Source: Tenderia sp965602225 (lineage in GTDB: Bacteria; Pseudomonadota; Gammaproteobacteria; Tenderiales; Tenderiaceae). From it: a stretch of 29,318 nucleotides of DNA. The stretch spans positions 1-29,318 of the forward strand of contig CBFCYE010000030.1 in NCBI GenBank assembly GCA_965602225.1. The letters run 5' to 3'. Made by a program: the position numbers and the translations under genes. Below, piece after piece: positions 1-7,976 of this stretch. Each line of letters begins with the position of its first letter. Positions within the stretch are counted from its first letter, which is position 1. The notes beneath the pieces are model-generated. The model saw nothing but the letters and a program-made list of their open reading frames with translations, did no database searches and was not told the origin of the DNA.

Positions 1-2
1 TG

Positions 3-662
3 CGTCTGATGGTTGAAGGGCTGGGTGATCTGCACGGTGAATGGCAGACATTGTTTATGGCACTTGCGGTGCTGTCGATTGCCATTGGTAATGTGGTTGC
101 TATTGCGCAGACCAACATCAAACGTATGTTGGCTTATTCAACTATCTCTCATGTTGGTTTTATCCTGATCGGTTTGCTGGCTGGTACAGACAATGGATAT
201 TCGTCGGCCATGTTTTATGTGGTGGTTTATTCGCTGATGAGCATGGGGGGTTTCGGTATGATCATCTTACTCAGCCGCTCTGGTTTTGAGGCGGATAAGC
301 TGGATGACTTCAAAGGTCTGAACGAGCGTAGTCCCTGGATGGCTGCAATGATGATGATACTGATGTTCTCCATGGCGGGTGTGCCGCCTACCGTTGGTTT
401 CTATGCCAAGCTGTCTGTGTTACAGGCAGCAGTTCAGATTGATATGGTCTGGCTGGCTGTCTACGCAGTTGTCTTCTCTGTCATCGGTGCCTTTTACTAT
501 CTGCGTATCATCAAGCTGATGTATTTTGATAAACCCCTGGATACTGCCAAGATTGATGCCGGTATGGATATGCGCATTGTCATCTCTGCTAATAGCCTTG
601 GTATGCTAGCGCTGGGGATATTCCCTGCAGCGCTAATGCAGTGGTGTATCGCGGTAATATAA
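3..662 (+). CDS. nuoN: NADH-quinone oxidoreductase subunit N, C-terminal part (5' end outside window)
   Basis: This is the last ~219 residues of a proton-pumping membrane subunit of respiratory complex I. The frame is open from base 3, so the gene begins upstream. The visible part is almost entirely hydrophobic helices. It carries the antiporter-type sequence AQTNIKRMLAYSTISHVGF, with the Lys and His typical of NuoN/NuoM/NuoL proton channels. Later conserved pieces are FSMAGVPPTVGFYAKL and a C-terminal YYLRIIKLMYFD. NuoN is normally the last gene of the nuo operon, which fits the change of topic to surE about 100 bases downstream. No clear terminator follows the TAA. The identification is firm; only the start is missing. 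Confidence 0.95.
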   Translation, partial: RLMVEGLGDLHGEWQTLFMALAVLSIAIGNVVAIAQTNIKRMLAYSTISHVGFILIGLLAGTDNGYSSAMFYVVVYSLMSMGGFGMIILLSRSGFEADKLDDFKGLNERSPWMAAMMMILMFSMAGVPPTVGFYAKLSVLQAAVQIDMVWLAVYAVVFSVIGAFYYLRIIKLMYFDKPLDTAKIDAGMDMRIVISANSLGMLALGIFPAALMQWCIAVI

Positions 663-761
663 CCCCTCATGGGAGTTAGCCATGCGCATTTCTGGCAGGC
701 TGCTCCATCAGTTTCATACTTCTTCAACAAAACTCAGCCGGCATGGTGAGAGGGCATGGCC

Positions 762-1511
762 ATGCGAATTCTTGTAAGTAATGATGATGGCTATCAAGCC
801 CCTGGCATCGCCTGTTTGGCAGAGGCCCTGGCGTCGATTGCAGATGTGACCGTAGTGGCGCCAGATCGCAATCGTAGTGGCGCCAGTAACTCTCTCACTC
901 TGGAGCAGCCACTACGTACGACTTCTATTTCAAACAATGTAACGGCTGTTGATGGTACACCGACTGATTGCGTCCATTTGGCGTTAACAGGTTTGCTTGA
1001 TTTTGAACCCGATATGGTGATTGCTGGGATAAATGCCGGTGCCAATCTGGGTGATGATGTGCTCTATTCAGGTACTGTCGCGGCAGCGACTGAGGGTCGC
1101 TTTCTTGGGCTGCCGGCGATTGCGGTTTCCCTGGTTGGGAATAATCTGACTCATTATCAAACTGCTGCACGGGCTGTTATCAGTCTAATCAAACAGTTAC
1201 AGGACGATCCACTACCTGTAGATACCATTCTTAATGTTAATGTGCCTGATATCCCCTGGGAGCAGCTGGAAGGTTTTGAGGCCGCACGGCTTGGCCGCCG
1301 GCATAAGTCTGAGGCGGTAATCAAGGCCCTTGATCCACGTGGTCGTGAGATCTACTGGGTCGGTCCTGCCGGTGGCGAAGAAGATGCCGGCCCCGGGACA
1401 GACTTCCATGCAATCCGTTACAATCGGGTATCTGTGACACCGATTCAGATTGACCTAACCCGTTATAGTGCACTGGATCAAGTGGCAAGCTGGTTGCAAG
1501 GAGTAGAGTAG
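762..1511 (+). CDS. surE: 5'/3'-nucleotidase SurE
   Basis: SurE is a metal-dependent cytoplasmic phosphatase acting on nucleoside monophosphates, linked to stationary-phase survival. The N-terminus MRILVSNDDGYQAPGI holds the double Asp that binds the metal. DRNRSGASNSLTL and VIAGINAGANLGDDVLYSGTVAAA are the other signature stretches, the latter with the conserved Asn. The length of about 249 residues is normal. An in-frame ATG lies at 756, but GAGAGGG (748-754) sits only 1 base from it and 7 bases from the ATG at 762, so I prefer 762. The stop abuts the TTG start of pcm, so the two are probably co-translated. The order surE-pcm-nlpD-rpoS is the usual gammaproteobacterial one. Confidence 0.95.
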   Translation: MRILVSNDDGYQAPGIACLAEALASIADVTVVAPDRNRSGASNSLTLEQPLRTTSISNNVTAVDGTPTDCVHLALTGLLDFEPDMVIAGINAGANLGDDVLYSGTVAAATEGRFLGLPAIAVSLVGNNLTHYQTAARAVISLIKQLQDDPLPVDTILNVNVPDIPWEQLEGFEAARLGRRHKSEAVIKALDPRGREIYWVGPAGGEEDAGPGTDFHAIRYNRVSVTPIQIDLTRYSALDQVASWLQGVE

Positions 1512-2174
1512 TTGTCTGTCAGTTATCATCGCGGCATAGGGATGACATCCCAGCGCACCCGTGAACGTTTAATCAGTCGCCTGCGTGAGTCGGGAATTAG
1601 TAATCAAAAAGTTCTCGACGTAATGCTTAATACCCCGCGGCACATCTTTGTCGACGAGGCGCTTGGCAGTCGTGCCTATGATGACACCGCCTTGCCCATT
1701 GGTTTTGGTCAGACCATCTCCCAGCCATATATTGTTGCCCGTATGACCGAAATTCTGCTTGAGACAGGCCCTTGCGAAAAGATCCTGGAGATTGGTACTG
1801 GTTCTGGTTATCAGACGGCAGTGCTGGCCCAACTGGTTGGTCAGGTCTTCAGTGTAGAGCGAATTGCCGCTTTGCTGACCAAGGCGCGCAAGCGCATTCG
1901 TGAACTCAATTTCTATAACGTGCGTATGAAACATTTCGATGGCCACATGGGCTGGAAAGAGAATGGCCCTTATGATGTGATCATCATTACGGCTGCGCCT
2001 GAAGAGATCCCAGAAGAACTGTTCGCTCAGCTGAATGAAACAGGGCGTATGATTGTGCCGGTTGGCCCCAATGGCAAACAGCAACTCAATCTGATCAGTC
2101 GCACTGATAAAGGCTATGAGTGCAGCGTCATTGAGGACGTGAGCTTCGTCCCATTGCTACCGGGGAATCGTTGA
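1512..2174 (+). CDS. pcm: Protein-L-isoaspartate O-methyltransferase
   Basis: Pcm uses S-adenosylmethionine to methylate isoaspartyl residues in aged proteins and so starts their repair. The SAM-binding motif I is ILEIGTGSGYQTAVLAQL (about residues 92-109). The family stretch LPIGFGQTISQPYIVARMTE precedes it, and ITAAPEEIPEELFAQL and GRMIVPVG follow. At 220 residues it has the family length. I take the TTG at 1512 as the start because AAGGAG lies at 1498-1503, 8 bases upstream, inside the end of surE. An in-frame ATG at 1542 is possible but has an SD-like AGGG only one base away. The TGA overlaps the ATG of the next gene. Confidence 0.95.
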   Translation: MSVSYHRGIGMTSQRTRERLISRLRESGISNQKVLDVMLNTPRHIFVDEALGSRAYDDTALPIGFGQTISQPYIVARMTEILLETGPCEKILEIGTGSGYQTAVLAQLVGQVFSVERIAALLTKARKRIRELNFYNVRMKHFDGHMGWKENGPYDVIIITAAPEEIPEELFAQLNETGRMIVPVGPNGKQQLNLISRTDKGYECSVIEDVSFVPLLPGNR

Positions 2175-2755
2175 TGCGGATTTTTTCTCGTTTATATGAT
2201 TGGGTACTCGTGTGGGCCCGGCATCAGCATGCCGCCTGGTTTCTGGGTGGGCTGAGTTTTGCAGAGTCTTCTTTTTTTCCTATTCCCCCAGATGTGATGT
2301 TGGCGCCAATGACGCTGGCTCGGCGTGAAAAGGCCTGGCGCTATGCCTGGATTACTACAATCGCTTCGGTTGCAGGTGGGGTGTTTGGTTATTTGATAGG
2401 AATGTTTGCCTTTGAACTGATTGAACCCTGGATTCAGGAGTTCGGCTATGCTGATCGATTCCACAAGGCCATCGACTGGTTTGAAGTGTGGGGCTTCTGG
2501 GTAGTTTTCCTGGCTGGTTTCTCGCCTATTCCATATAAGTTATTTACCATTTCAGCCGGAACGGTTGGTATGGCCTTTTTGCCTTTTGTGCTGGCTTCAG
2601 CCATCGGCCGTGGTGCGCGATTCTTCCTGGTGGCGGCTTTGATCTACTGGGGCGGGGAGCGTATGGATCGTATGATGCGTAAGTACATCGATCGCCTTGG
2701 CTGGGTTTTTATTGTGTTAGCGATCGTGATATATCTAATCGTTAATGGTATTTAA
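2174..2755 (+). CDS. DedA/YqaA-family inner-membrane protein
   Basis: This 193-residue membrane protein belongs to the DedA/SNARE-associated (YqaA-like) family, whose members are tied to membrane homeostasis and lipid-carrier recycling. Seen here: an N-terminal amphipathic helix, the motif ESSFFPIPPDVMLAPM, and the central FSPIPYKLFTISAGTVG. The C-terminal GRGARFFLVAALIYWGG is followed by a last membrane helix. The Pro-rich and Gly-Arg motifs are the conserved reentrant-loop signatures of the family. The ATG at 2174 overlaps the pcm stop by one base (TGATG), with GGGGA about 7 bases before it. The 3' end overlaps nlpD by 11 bases. A yqaA-like gene between pcm and nlpD is known in many gammaproteobacteria. 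The exact substrate cannot be told from sequence. Confidence 0.88.
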   Translation: MRIFSRLYDWVLVWARHQHAAWFLGGLSFAESSFFPIPPDVMLAPMTLARREKAWRYAWITTIASVAGGVFGYLIGMFAFELIEPWIQEFGYADRFHKAIDWFEVWGFWVVFLAGFSPIPYKLFTISAGTVGMAFLPFVLASAIGRGARFFLVAALIYWGGERMDRMMRKYIDRLGWVFIVLAIVIYLIVNGI

Positions 2756-3506
2756 AACCAAGCGCATAAATACTCTTCTTCTTTCAAGCATCAGTGTCTT
2801 GCTTGCCTTATTGTTGTCTGCTTGCGGTGCGCATGTTTATCATCAAGTTCGCCCGGGTGATACGCTTTATTCAGTCAGTTGGCATTACAGTCAGGATTAT
2901 CGCCAGGTAGCGAAATGGAATGGTCTTGGTTCTCCCTACATGATAAATGAAGGGCAGTGGTTACGTGTTGCTCCACCAGGTCCTGACGCAGGTTTAGAGC
3001 CGCCTGTATATGCAAAGTCAGCGGCAAAACTAGAAGCCCGAAAAACCAAAAATAACAACACAAAAAATCAGTCTAAAAAAACAGGTAGGCAATCAGTTGC
3101 CTTAGCTAAACAGAGGCCATACTCGTCATCATCTGCAGCCGTTGCATGGCGGTGGCCGCTTAAAGGTAAACTGATTAGAAAATTTAATGCTAACAATCCA
3201 GGTCAGCAAGGGATTGATATTTCTGCCGCTGCTGGCACCTTGGTATATGCCGCTGCTGGCGGTAAGGTTGTCTATAGTGGCAATGGTTTAAGGGGTTACG
3301 GTAACTTAATTATCATTAAGCATAACGATAAGTATTTAAGTGCTTATGCCCATAATAAAACTATATTAGTGAAAGAAGGGGTAATGGTTAAACAGGGGCA
3401 GGAAATCGCCCGTGTTGGCGCTACTGAATCTAAGCAAGTTAAGCTGCATTTTCAGGTTAGAGTTGATGGTAAGCCGGTTGATCCGTTGCGCTATCTCCCC
3501 AAGTAA
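2745..3506 (+). CDS. nlpD: NlpD-type lipoprotein, LysM plus degenerate LytM/M23 domain (amidase activator)
   Basis: NlpD activates the periplasmic amidase AmiC during daughter-cell separation. The N-terminus is a lipoprotein signal ending in the lipobox LLSAC (Cys at about residue 27). A LysM domain (about 33-76, VRPGDTLYSVSWHYSQ) binds peptidoglycan. A Lys/Asn/Ser-rich linker follows, then an M23 domain (about 130-253). Two zinc ligands are absent: the usual HxGxD reads QQGID, and the late HxH reads KLH. That is expected for an activator rather than an active peptidase. The start overlaps the preceding gene by 11 bases. The linker and M23 part are noticeably AT-richer than the neighbours. 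Its position just upstream of rpoS is canonical. Confidence 0.93.
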   Translation: MVFKTKRINTLLLSSISVLLALLLSACGAHVYHQVRPGDTLYSVSWHYSQDYRQVAKWNGLGSPYMINEGQWLRVAPPGPDAGLEPPVYAKSAAKLEARKTKNNNTKNQSKKTGRQSVALAKQRPYSSSSAAVAWRWPLKGKLIRKFNANNPGQQGIDISAAAGTLVYAAAGGKVVYSGNGLRGYGNLIIIKHNDKYLSAYAHNKTILVKEGVMVKQGQEIARVGATESKQVKLHFQVRVDGKPVDPLRYLPK

Positions 3507-3520
3507 TTTTCATGCTAGTC

Positions 3521-3550
3521 TTGATACATCGTTAACTCAATCGCTAAATA
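3521..3550 (+). promoter_or_regulatory. Possible sigma-70-like promoter for rpoS
   Basis: TTGATA (3521-3526) is followed after 18 bases by TAAATA (3545-3550) in an AT-rich stretch between nlpD and rpoS. The fit is modest. In known relatives the main rpoS promoter can lie inside nlpD, so this may be a secondary promoter or chance. Confidence 0.3.
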
Positions 3551-3638
3551 TATATATCTAATGTAATTTTGTTTGGACGTGAGTGGTGAAGTTGTATATT
3601 CACCTGTATGTCACGCAAGGCATAATGGGAGCTTTGTA

Positions 3639-4652
3639 GTGGTAGATAAGATGGTCGATGACGTACCTGACGATGATGTTGAATTGAAGGGCGTTGATGA
3701 AGAGTTTGAAACGCAGCAGAACAGCATTGCTGGTAAAGATGAAAGCAAATCAACATCATCAAAACCTGCTGTCGTAAATGGCAAAGATAATGACGATAAG
3801 GCTTTATCGCAACCGCCAGAAGCATCGCTTGATGCTACAAGAATCTATCTCAATGAAATTGGTTTTTCACCACTCTTAAGTGCAGAAGAGGAGGTTTATT
3901 ATTCTCGTCTGGCCTTGAAGGGTGATGAGGCGGCACGCAAGAAAATGATTGTCAGCAATCTGCGTCTGGTGGTCAAAATATCTCGTTATTATATGAAACG
4001 CGGCCTGGCCTTTCTTGATCTGATTGAGGAGGGTAATCTCGGCCTGATTCATGCGGTAGAAAAGTTTGATCCCGAACGTGGTTTTCGCTTTTCCACCTAT
4101 GCCACCTGGTGGATTCGTCAGACCATAGAGCGGGCGCTGATGAACCAGACTCGTACCATTCGCTTGCCGGTTCACGTGGTAAAGCAAATCAATAGTTATC
4201 AAAAGGCTGCTCGCCGACTGGCTCAGACCCTGGATCATGAACCGACTGCAGAAGAGGTGGCCAATAATCTTGATCTGCCGCTGAGGGATGTGCAGAACAT
4301 TCTCGGCCTTAGCGAACAGCTTTCCACCGTCGAGTCATCGACGCTCGATAAGGACAAGCTGCTGCAGGAAACCGTTGCCGACGACAAACAGCTTGATCCT
4401 TCATCGGTATTACATAATGAAGAGGTGCATGCCTGTCTGCATGAGTGGGTGGCGCTGCTTAACGAAAAACAACGTCAGGTAGTGGAACAGCGCTTTGGTC
4501 TTAATGGTGACGATGTTGCTACCCTGGAAGAGGTTGGTGAGCGCATCGGCGTGACGCGTGAGCGGGTTAGACAGATTCAGGTGGAAGCGTTAAAAAAACT
4601 GCGTAAAATTTTGGATAAAGACGGGATTGCAATGGAACAGCTGTTGGGCTGA
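3639..4652 (+). CDS. rpoS: RNA polymerase sigma factor RpoS (stationary phase/general stress)
   Basis: RpoS directs RNA polymerase to stationary-phase and stress promoters. It shows sigma region 1.2 (DATRIYLNEIGFSPLLSAEE) and region 2 (NLRLVVKISRYY, GNLGLIHAVEKFDPERGFRF, STYATWWIRQTIERA). Region 3 follows around LDHEPTAEEVANNL. Region 4 ends in the helix-turn-helix EEVGERIGVTRERVRQIQVE. The frame is open from TTG 3573, but I choose GTG 3639 because GGGAG (3627-3631) lies exactly 7 bases upstream. This gives 337 residues, close to the usual ~330. ATG 3651 is in frame but badly spaced. The N-terminal ~60 residues are acidic and low in complexity, as in other RpoS proteins. It converges with the next gene, 8 bases away. 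Confidence 0.95.
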   Translation: MVDKMVDDVPDDDVELKGVDEEFETQQNSIAGKDESKSTSSKPAVVNGKDNDDKALSQPPEASLDATRIYLNEIGFSPLLSAEEEVYYSRLALKGDEAARKKMIVSNLRLVVKISRYYMKRGLAFLDLIEEGNLGLIHAVEKFDPERGFRFSTYATWWIRQTIERALMNQTRTIRLPVHVVKQINSYQKAARRLAQTLDHEPTAEEVANNLDLPLRDVQNILGLSEQLSTVESSTLDKDKLLQETVADDKQLDPSSVLHNEEVHACLHEWVALLNEKQRQVVEQRFGLNGDDVATLEEVGERIGVTRERVRQIQVEALKKLRKILDKDGIAMEQLLG

Positions 4653-4660
4653 GTCATTGC

Positions 4661-5098
4661 CTAGATTATCATCAGCGCCGCTGCGACTGTTCGGCCTTCA
4701 TAAGACAGTACATTGAAGGTGCGGCAAGCCGCAGCCGTGTCCATAATCTCGTAGCCGATGCCAGCGTCGATCAAGGGTTTCAGCAAGGCCCGTTCTGGCC
4801 ATTTTAGATTAGCACCAGTGCCTATTATGGCTACCTCGGGTTTCAGTTCTGCCAGCGCCTGCACATGTTCTTCGCGCAACTCATCAATATTTTGTGGTGG
4901 CCAGTTTCTTTCCAGGTGCGTTGAGGTAAGCATAATGCTGGATGTCAGCGTCTCTTGCTGTAGGCCTCTGGCCGGATTGCCACTGGCATCGGTTTCTTTG
5001 CTTAGCTCGGCCAGCAGGGGTACCAGAACCAATATTTCACCCTTGCTATAGCCCTTGATGCTGTAGTGATGAATGTCCAGGTCTTGTTGGATTTGCAT
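4661..5098 (-). CDS. Mth938-like (DUF498/NDUFAF3-type) domain protein
   Basis: A 145-residue single-domain protein. It matches the Mth938-like/DUF498 family by IKGYSKGEILV near the N-terminus, the ITSTHL-like LTSTHLERNWPP, and the core PEVAIIGTGANLKWPERALL. The motif MDTAAACRTFNVLSYEGRTVAAALM ends the protein. The mitochondrial relative NDUFAF3 is a complex I assembly factor; the bacterial function is unknown. Whether the nearby nuoN is meaningful cannot be said. The ATG at 5098 has GGAAG about 10 bases upstream on the minus strand. The gene runs convergent to rpoS with almost no spacer and shares a 165-base intergenic region with the divergent aminotransferase. Confidence 0.8.
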   Translation of the reverse strand: MQIQQDLDIHHYSIKGYSKGEILVLVPLLAELSKETDASGNPARGLQQETLTSSIMLTSTHLERNWPPQNIDELREEHVQALAELKPEVAIIGTGANLKWPERALLKPLIDAGIGYEIMDTAAACRTFNVLSYEGRTVAAALMII

Positions 5099-5186
5099 CT
5101 TAGTCCGCTTCCCTAAATTAATAATTTGCCAAAAAGGTCATTTTATCGGCTTAGGCTCTAGGTTCAAGCTTAAATATGTAAGATAA

Positions 5187-5215
5187 TTGACAGCTTTTCA
5201 GGCCAACAGTATGTT
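5187..5215 (+). promoter_or_regulatory. Probable sigma-70 promoter of alaC
   Basis: A perfect TTGACA (5187-5192) is followed after exactly 17 bases by TATGTT (5210-5215, 4 of 6 matches). The aminotransferase start at 5264 lies about 50 bases downstream. It is the best promoter match in the window. Confidence 0.6.
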
Positions 5216-5263
5216 ACGCCCTTTGGCCCAGGGTTCTGATAATTATCTAGTGGAAGTAAGACT

Positions 5264-6460
5264 TTGATCGAAGATTTTCCAAGAATTAAGCGCTTGCCGC
5301 CGTATGTATTTAATATCGTTAACGACCTCAAGGCCAAGGCCCGGGCCCGTGGTGAAGATATTATCGACTTTGGCATGGGCAATCCGGATCAGCCAACACC
5401 ACCGCACATTGTCGAAAAGCTGGTTGAAGCGGCGCAGCGTGGTGATACCCATCGTTATTCTATCTCCAAGGGCATTCCTCGCCTGCGTCGCGCTATCTGC
5501 GGTTGGTATAAAAAACGTTACGACGTAGAACTGGATCAGGATTCAGAAGCCATCGTTACTATAGGCTCAAAAGAAGGCCTGGCACATCTTGCTTTGGCTA
5601 CGGTAGGACCAGGAGATGCGGTGCTGGTACCTAACCCGTCTTACCCGATTCACCCCTATGGTTTTGTTATCGCTGGCGCGGATATCCGCCATGTACCGAT
5701 GATTGAAGGTGTGGATTTTTTTGACGAGCTTGAAAAGGCCATCAAGGACTCCTATCCAAAACCCAAAATGCTGGTGCTTAATTTCCCCGGTAATCCAACT
5801 ACTCAATGTGTTGAGCTGGAGTTTTTCGAGAAGGTGGTCGCCATCGCCAAGGAACACCAGATTTGGGTGATTCATGATCTGGCCTACGCCGATATTGTCT
5901 TCGATGGTTATAAAGCGCCATCAATCATGCAGGTGCCCGGTGCCAAAGAGGTCGCTGTGGAATTCTTTACTCTGTCCAAGAGCTACAATATGCCGGGCTG
6001 GCGGGTTGGTTTTATGGTCGGTAATGAGAAATTGGTTGGTGCACTGGCGCGGATGAAGTCCTATCTCGATTACGGCATGTTCACCCCAGTTCAGGTGGCA
6101 GCAATTGCTGCGCTTGAAGGGCCGCAGGAATGTGTTCAGGAAATTTGCGATATGTATCAGGTGCGCCGTGATGTCCTTTGTCAGGGCCTGAATTCTATTG
6201 GCTGGACGGTTGAGCCACCCAAGGCCACCATGTTTGTTTGGGCGCCAATTCCGGAACAGTATCGGCATATGGGCTCGCTGGAATTTGCCAAGAAATTATT
6301 GAAAGAGGCCAAGGTAGCCGTTTCGCCAGGCATTGGTTTTGGTGATTATGGTGATGACCACGTCCGTTTTGGTTTGATTGAAAATGAACATCGTAGCCGT
6401 CAGGCGATTCGCGGTATTCGCGATATGTTGCGCAAAGATGCACAAGAGTCTGGTGAATAA
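5264..6460 (+). CDS. alaC: AlaC-type alanine/glutamate-pyruvate aminotransferase
   Basis: This is a PLP-dependent fold-type I (class I/II) aminotransferase of 398 residues. The N-terminus FPRIKRLPPYVFNIVNDLKA and the segment DFGMGNPDQPTPPHIVEKL match the AlaC (YfdZ) family, which makes alanine from pyruvate and glutamate. The PLP lysine is K239 in SKSYNMPGWRVGF. The conserved Asn-Pro and Asp-Tyr contacts appear in NFPGNPTTQ and HDLAYADIVFDG. The C-terminal substrate-carboxylate Arg lies in DDHVRFGLIENEHR. The start is TTG at 5264, with GGAAG about 7 bases upstream. The hom gene follows after 32 bases on the same strand, an arrangement found in other proteobacteria, which hints at one amino-acid operon. 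The exact amino-acid preference is inferred. Confidence 0.88.
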   Translation: MIEDFPRIKRLPPYVFNIVNDLKAKARARGEDIIDFGMGNPDQPTPPHIVEKLVEAAQRGDTHRYSISKGIPRLRRAICGWYKKRYDVELDQDSEAIVTIGSKEGLAHLALATVGPGDAVLVPNPSYPIHPYGFVIAGADIRHVPMIEGVDFFDELEKAIKDSYPKPKMLVLNFPGNPTTQCVELEFFEKVVAIAKEHQIWVIHDLAYADIVFDGYKAPSIMQVPGAKEVAVEFFTLSKSYNMPGWRVGFMVGNEKLVGALARMKSYLDYGMFTPVQVAAIAALEGPQECVQEICDMYQVRRDVLCQGLNSIGWTVEPPKATMFVWAPIPEQYRHMGSLEFAKKLLKEAKVAVSPGIGFGDYGDDHVRFGLIENEHRSRQAIRGIRDMLRKDAQESGE

Positions 6461-6492
6461 CTAAATAATAACAAAGAGATAGGAGAAGTATC

Positions 6493-7806
6493 TTGAAGCC
6501 AGTTAAAGTTGGTTTGTTGGGGTTAGGCACCGTTGGTGGTGGCACGGTTAGTGTCTTACAGCGTAACGCCGAAGAAATTCAGCGTCGTGCTGGTCGTGGT
6601 ATTGAGATCGCCATTGCTACTGCGCGTGATGTTAGCAAGACTCGTTCATTCGATACCTCCAGTATTGAACTGACCACTGACCCACAGGCCGTGGTCAACC
6701 ATCCAGAAGTGGATGTTGTAGTCGAATTGATCGGCGGTACTGATGCAGCACTCGAGCTGGTGATGCAGGCCATCGCCAACGGCAAACATGTGGTCACAGC
6801 CAACAAGGCCCTGATCGCCAAACATGGTAACGAGATCTTCGCCGCCGCCCAAAAGAAGGGTGTGATGGTCGCTTTTGAGGCGGCAGTTGCTGGAGGCATT
6901 CCCATCATCAAGGCCATCCGTGAAGGTTTGTCTGCCAACCGCATCGAATGGCTGGCGGGCATCATCAACGGCACCGGCAATTTTATTCTCACCGAAATGC
7001 GTGACAACGGCAGCGACTTCGCCGACGTCCTGGCTGAGGCACAGCGCCTCGGTTATGCCGAAGCCGATCCAACCTTTGATGTCGAGGGTATCGATGCCGC
7101 CCACAAACTGACCATCCTGGCTTCAATTGCCTTTGGTATTCCGCTGCAATTCGACAAGTGTTACACCGAGGGCATCGGTCATATCACCCGTGAAGACGTG
7201 GTCTATGCCGAAGAGCTGGGTTATCGCATCAAACATCTGGGCGTCGCGCGTCGTACCGACAAGGGTGTCGAGCTGCGTGTTCATCCAACCCTAATCCCTG
7301 AGCGTCGTTTGATCGCCAATGTCGATGGCGTCATGAATGCCGTGTTGGTTAAGGGTGATGCCGTCGGCCCAACACTTTATTATGGTCCCGGTGCTGGCGC
7401 CGAGCCCACAGCCTCGGCAGTGGTTGCTGATGTGATTGATGTGGTTCGTGTGTTGACCGCCGACCCTGAAAATCGTGTCCCACACCTGGCCTTTCAGGCC
7501 GATGCGCTAGTGGATTTACCGATTCTGCCTGTGGCTGAGATTGAGACTGCCTACTACCTGCGTATGGAAGTTAGCGACAAACCCGGCGTGCTGGCCGAAG
7601 TGACTCGCATCCTCGCTGACCAGGGCATCAGCATCGAAGCCATGTTGCAAAAAGAGCCAGCTGAAGGACAAACCAGTGTGCCAGTGATCATCCTCAGTCA
7701 TCGCGTTTGCGAAGGGCAGATGGACACGGCTATCAGTCAGATAGAGAAGCTGGATACTATTCAGGGCAAGGTGACGCGCATTCGCCTAGAAGCGCTGGAT
7801 GCTTAA
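6493..7806 (+). CDS. hom: Homoserine dehydrogenase
   Basis: Hom reduces aspartate semialdehyde to homoserine, the branch point to threonine and methionine. The N-terminal Rossmann motif is GLLGLGTVGGGTV (about residues 8-20). The catalytic domain has the signature NKALIAKHG, the stretch IINGTGNFILTEM, and AEADPTFDVEGIDAAHKL with catalytic Lys. A C-terminal ACT domain (about 355-437, YYLRMEVSDKPGVLAEVTRIL) is the usual site of threonine feedback. The length of 437 residues is typical of the monofunctional enzyme, with no fused aspartokinase. The start is TTG with AGGAG (6481-6485) 7 bases before it. It sits 32 bases after alaC and before thrC. Confidence 0.97.
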   Translation: MKPVKVGLLGLGTVGGGTVSVLQRNAEEIQRRAGRGIEIAIATARDVSKTRSFDTSSIELTTDPQAVVNHPEVDVVVELIGGTDAALELVMQAIANGKHVVTANKALIAKHGNEIFAAAQKKGVMVAFEAAVAGGIPIIKAIREGLSANRIEWLAGIINGTGNFILTEMRDNGSDFADVLAEAQRLGYAEADPTFDVEGIDAAHKLTILASIAFGIPLQFDKCYTEGIGHITREDVVYAEELGYRIKHLGVARRTDKGVELRVHPTLIPERRLIANVDGVMNAVLVKGDAVGPTLYYGPGAGAEPTASAVVADVIDVVRVLTADPENRVPHLAFQADALVDLPILPVAEIETAYYLRMEVSDKPGVLAEVTRILADQGISIEAMLQKEPAEGQTSVPVIILSHRVCEGQMDTAISQIEKLDTIQGKVTRIRLEALDA

Positions 7807-7830
7807 TTATTTCTCTATTTCTTAATGTAG

Positions 7831-7857
7831 GTTGGGTTTCGCATCGCGAAGCCCAAC
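7831..7857. repeat. Palindromic repeat (GTTGGG...CCCAAC family)
   Basis: GTTGGGTTTCGC (7831-7842) and GCGAAGCCCAAC (7846-7857) pair over 12 positions around a 3-base loop, with one G-T pair. It lies 24 bases after the hom stop and has no T-run, so it is not a classic terminator. The flanking GTAGGTTGGG start is shared with the larger element at 27756-27843, which indicates a dispersed family. Confidence 0.7.
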
Positions 7858-7935
7858 TGATCAGCTCAGAGACTTTAACTTGCTGGTATGTGCTCAATAT
7901 GCCGGATCGTGGCTCAAACGTGGGTTAGTTTTCTG

Positions 7936-7941
7936 TATAAT
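7936..7941 (+). promoter_or_regulatory. Possible -10 element upstream of thrC
   Basis: A perfect TATAAT lies 36 bases before the thrC ATG, in a TG-preceded context. No good -35 is found 16-18 bases upstream. It suggests that thrC can be transcribed separately from hom. Confidence 0.45.
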
Positions 7942-7976
7942 TTGCACAAATTCAATTATCGACAGACAGGCTCAAC

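Noticed and set aside
1569..2084. 171-residue minus-strand open frame
   Set aside because: It lies entirely antisense to pcm, which has clear motifs; the antisense frame shows no recognisable domain.
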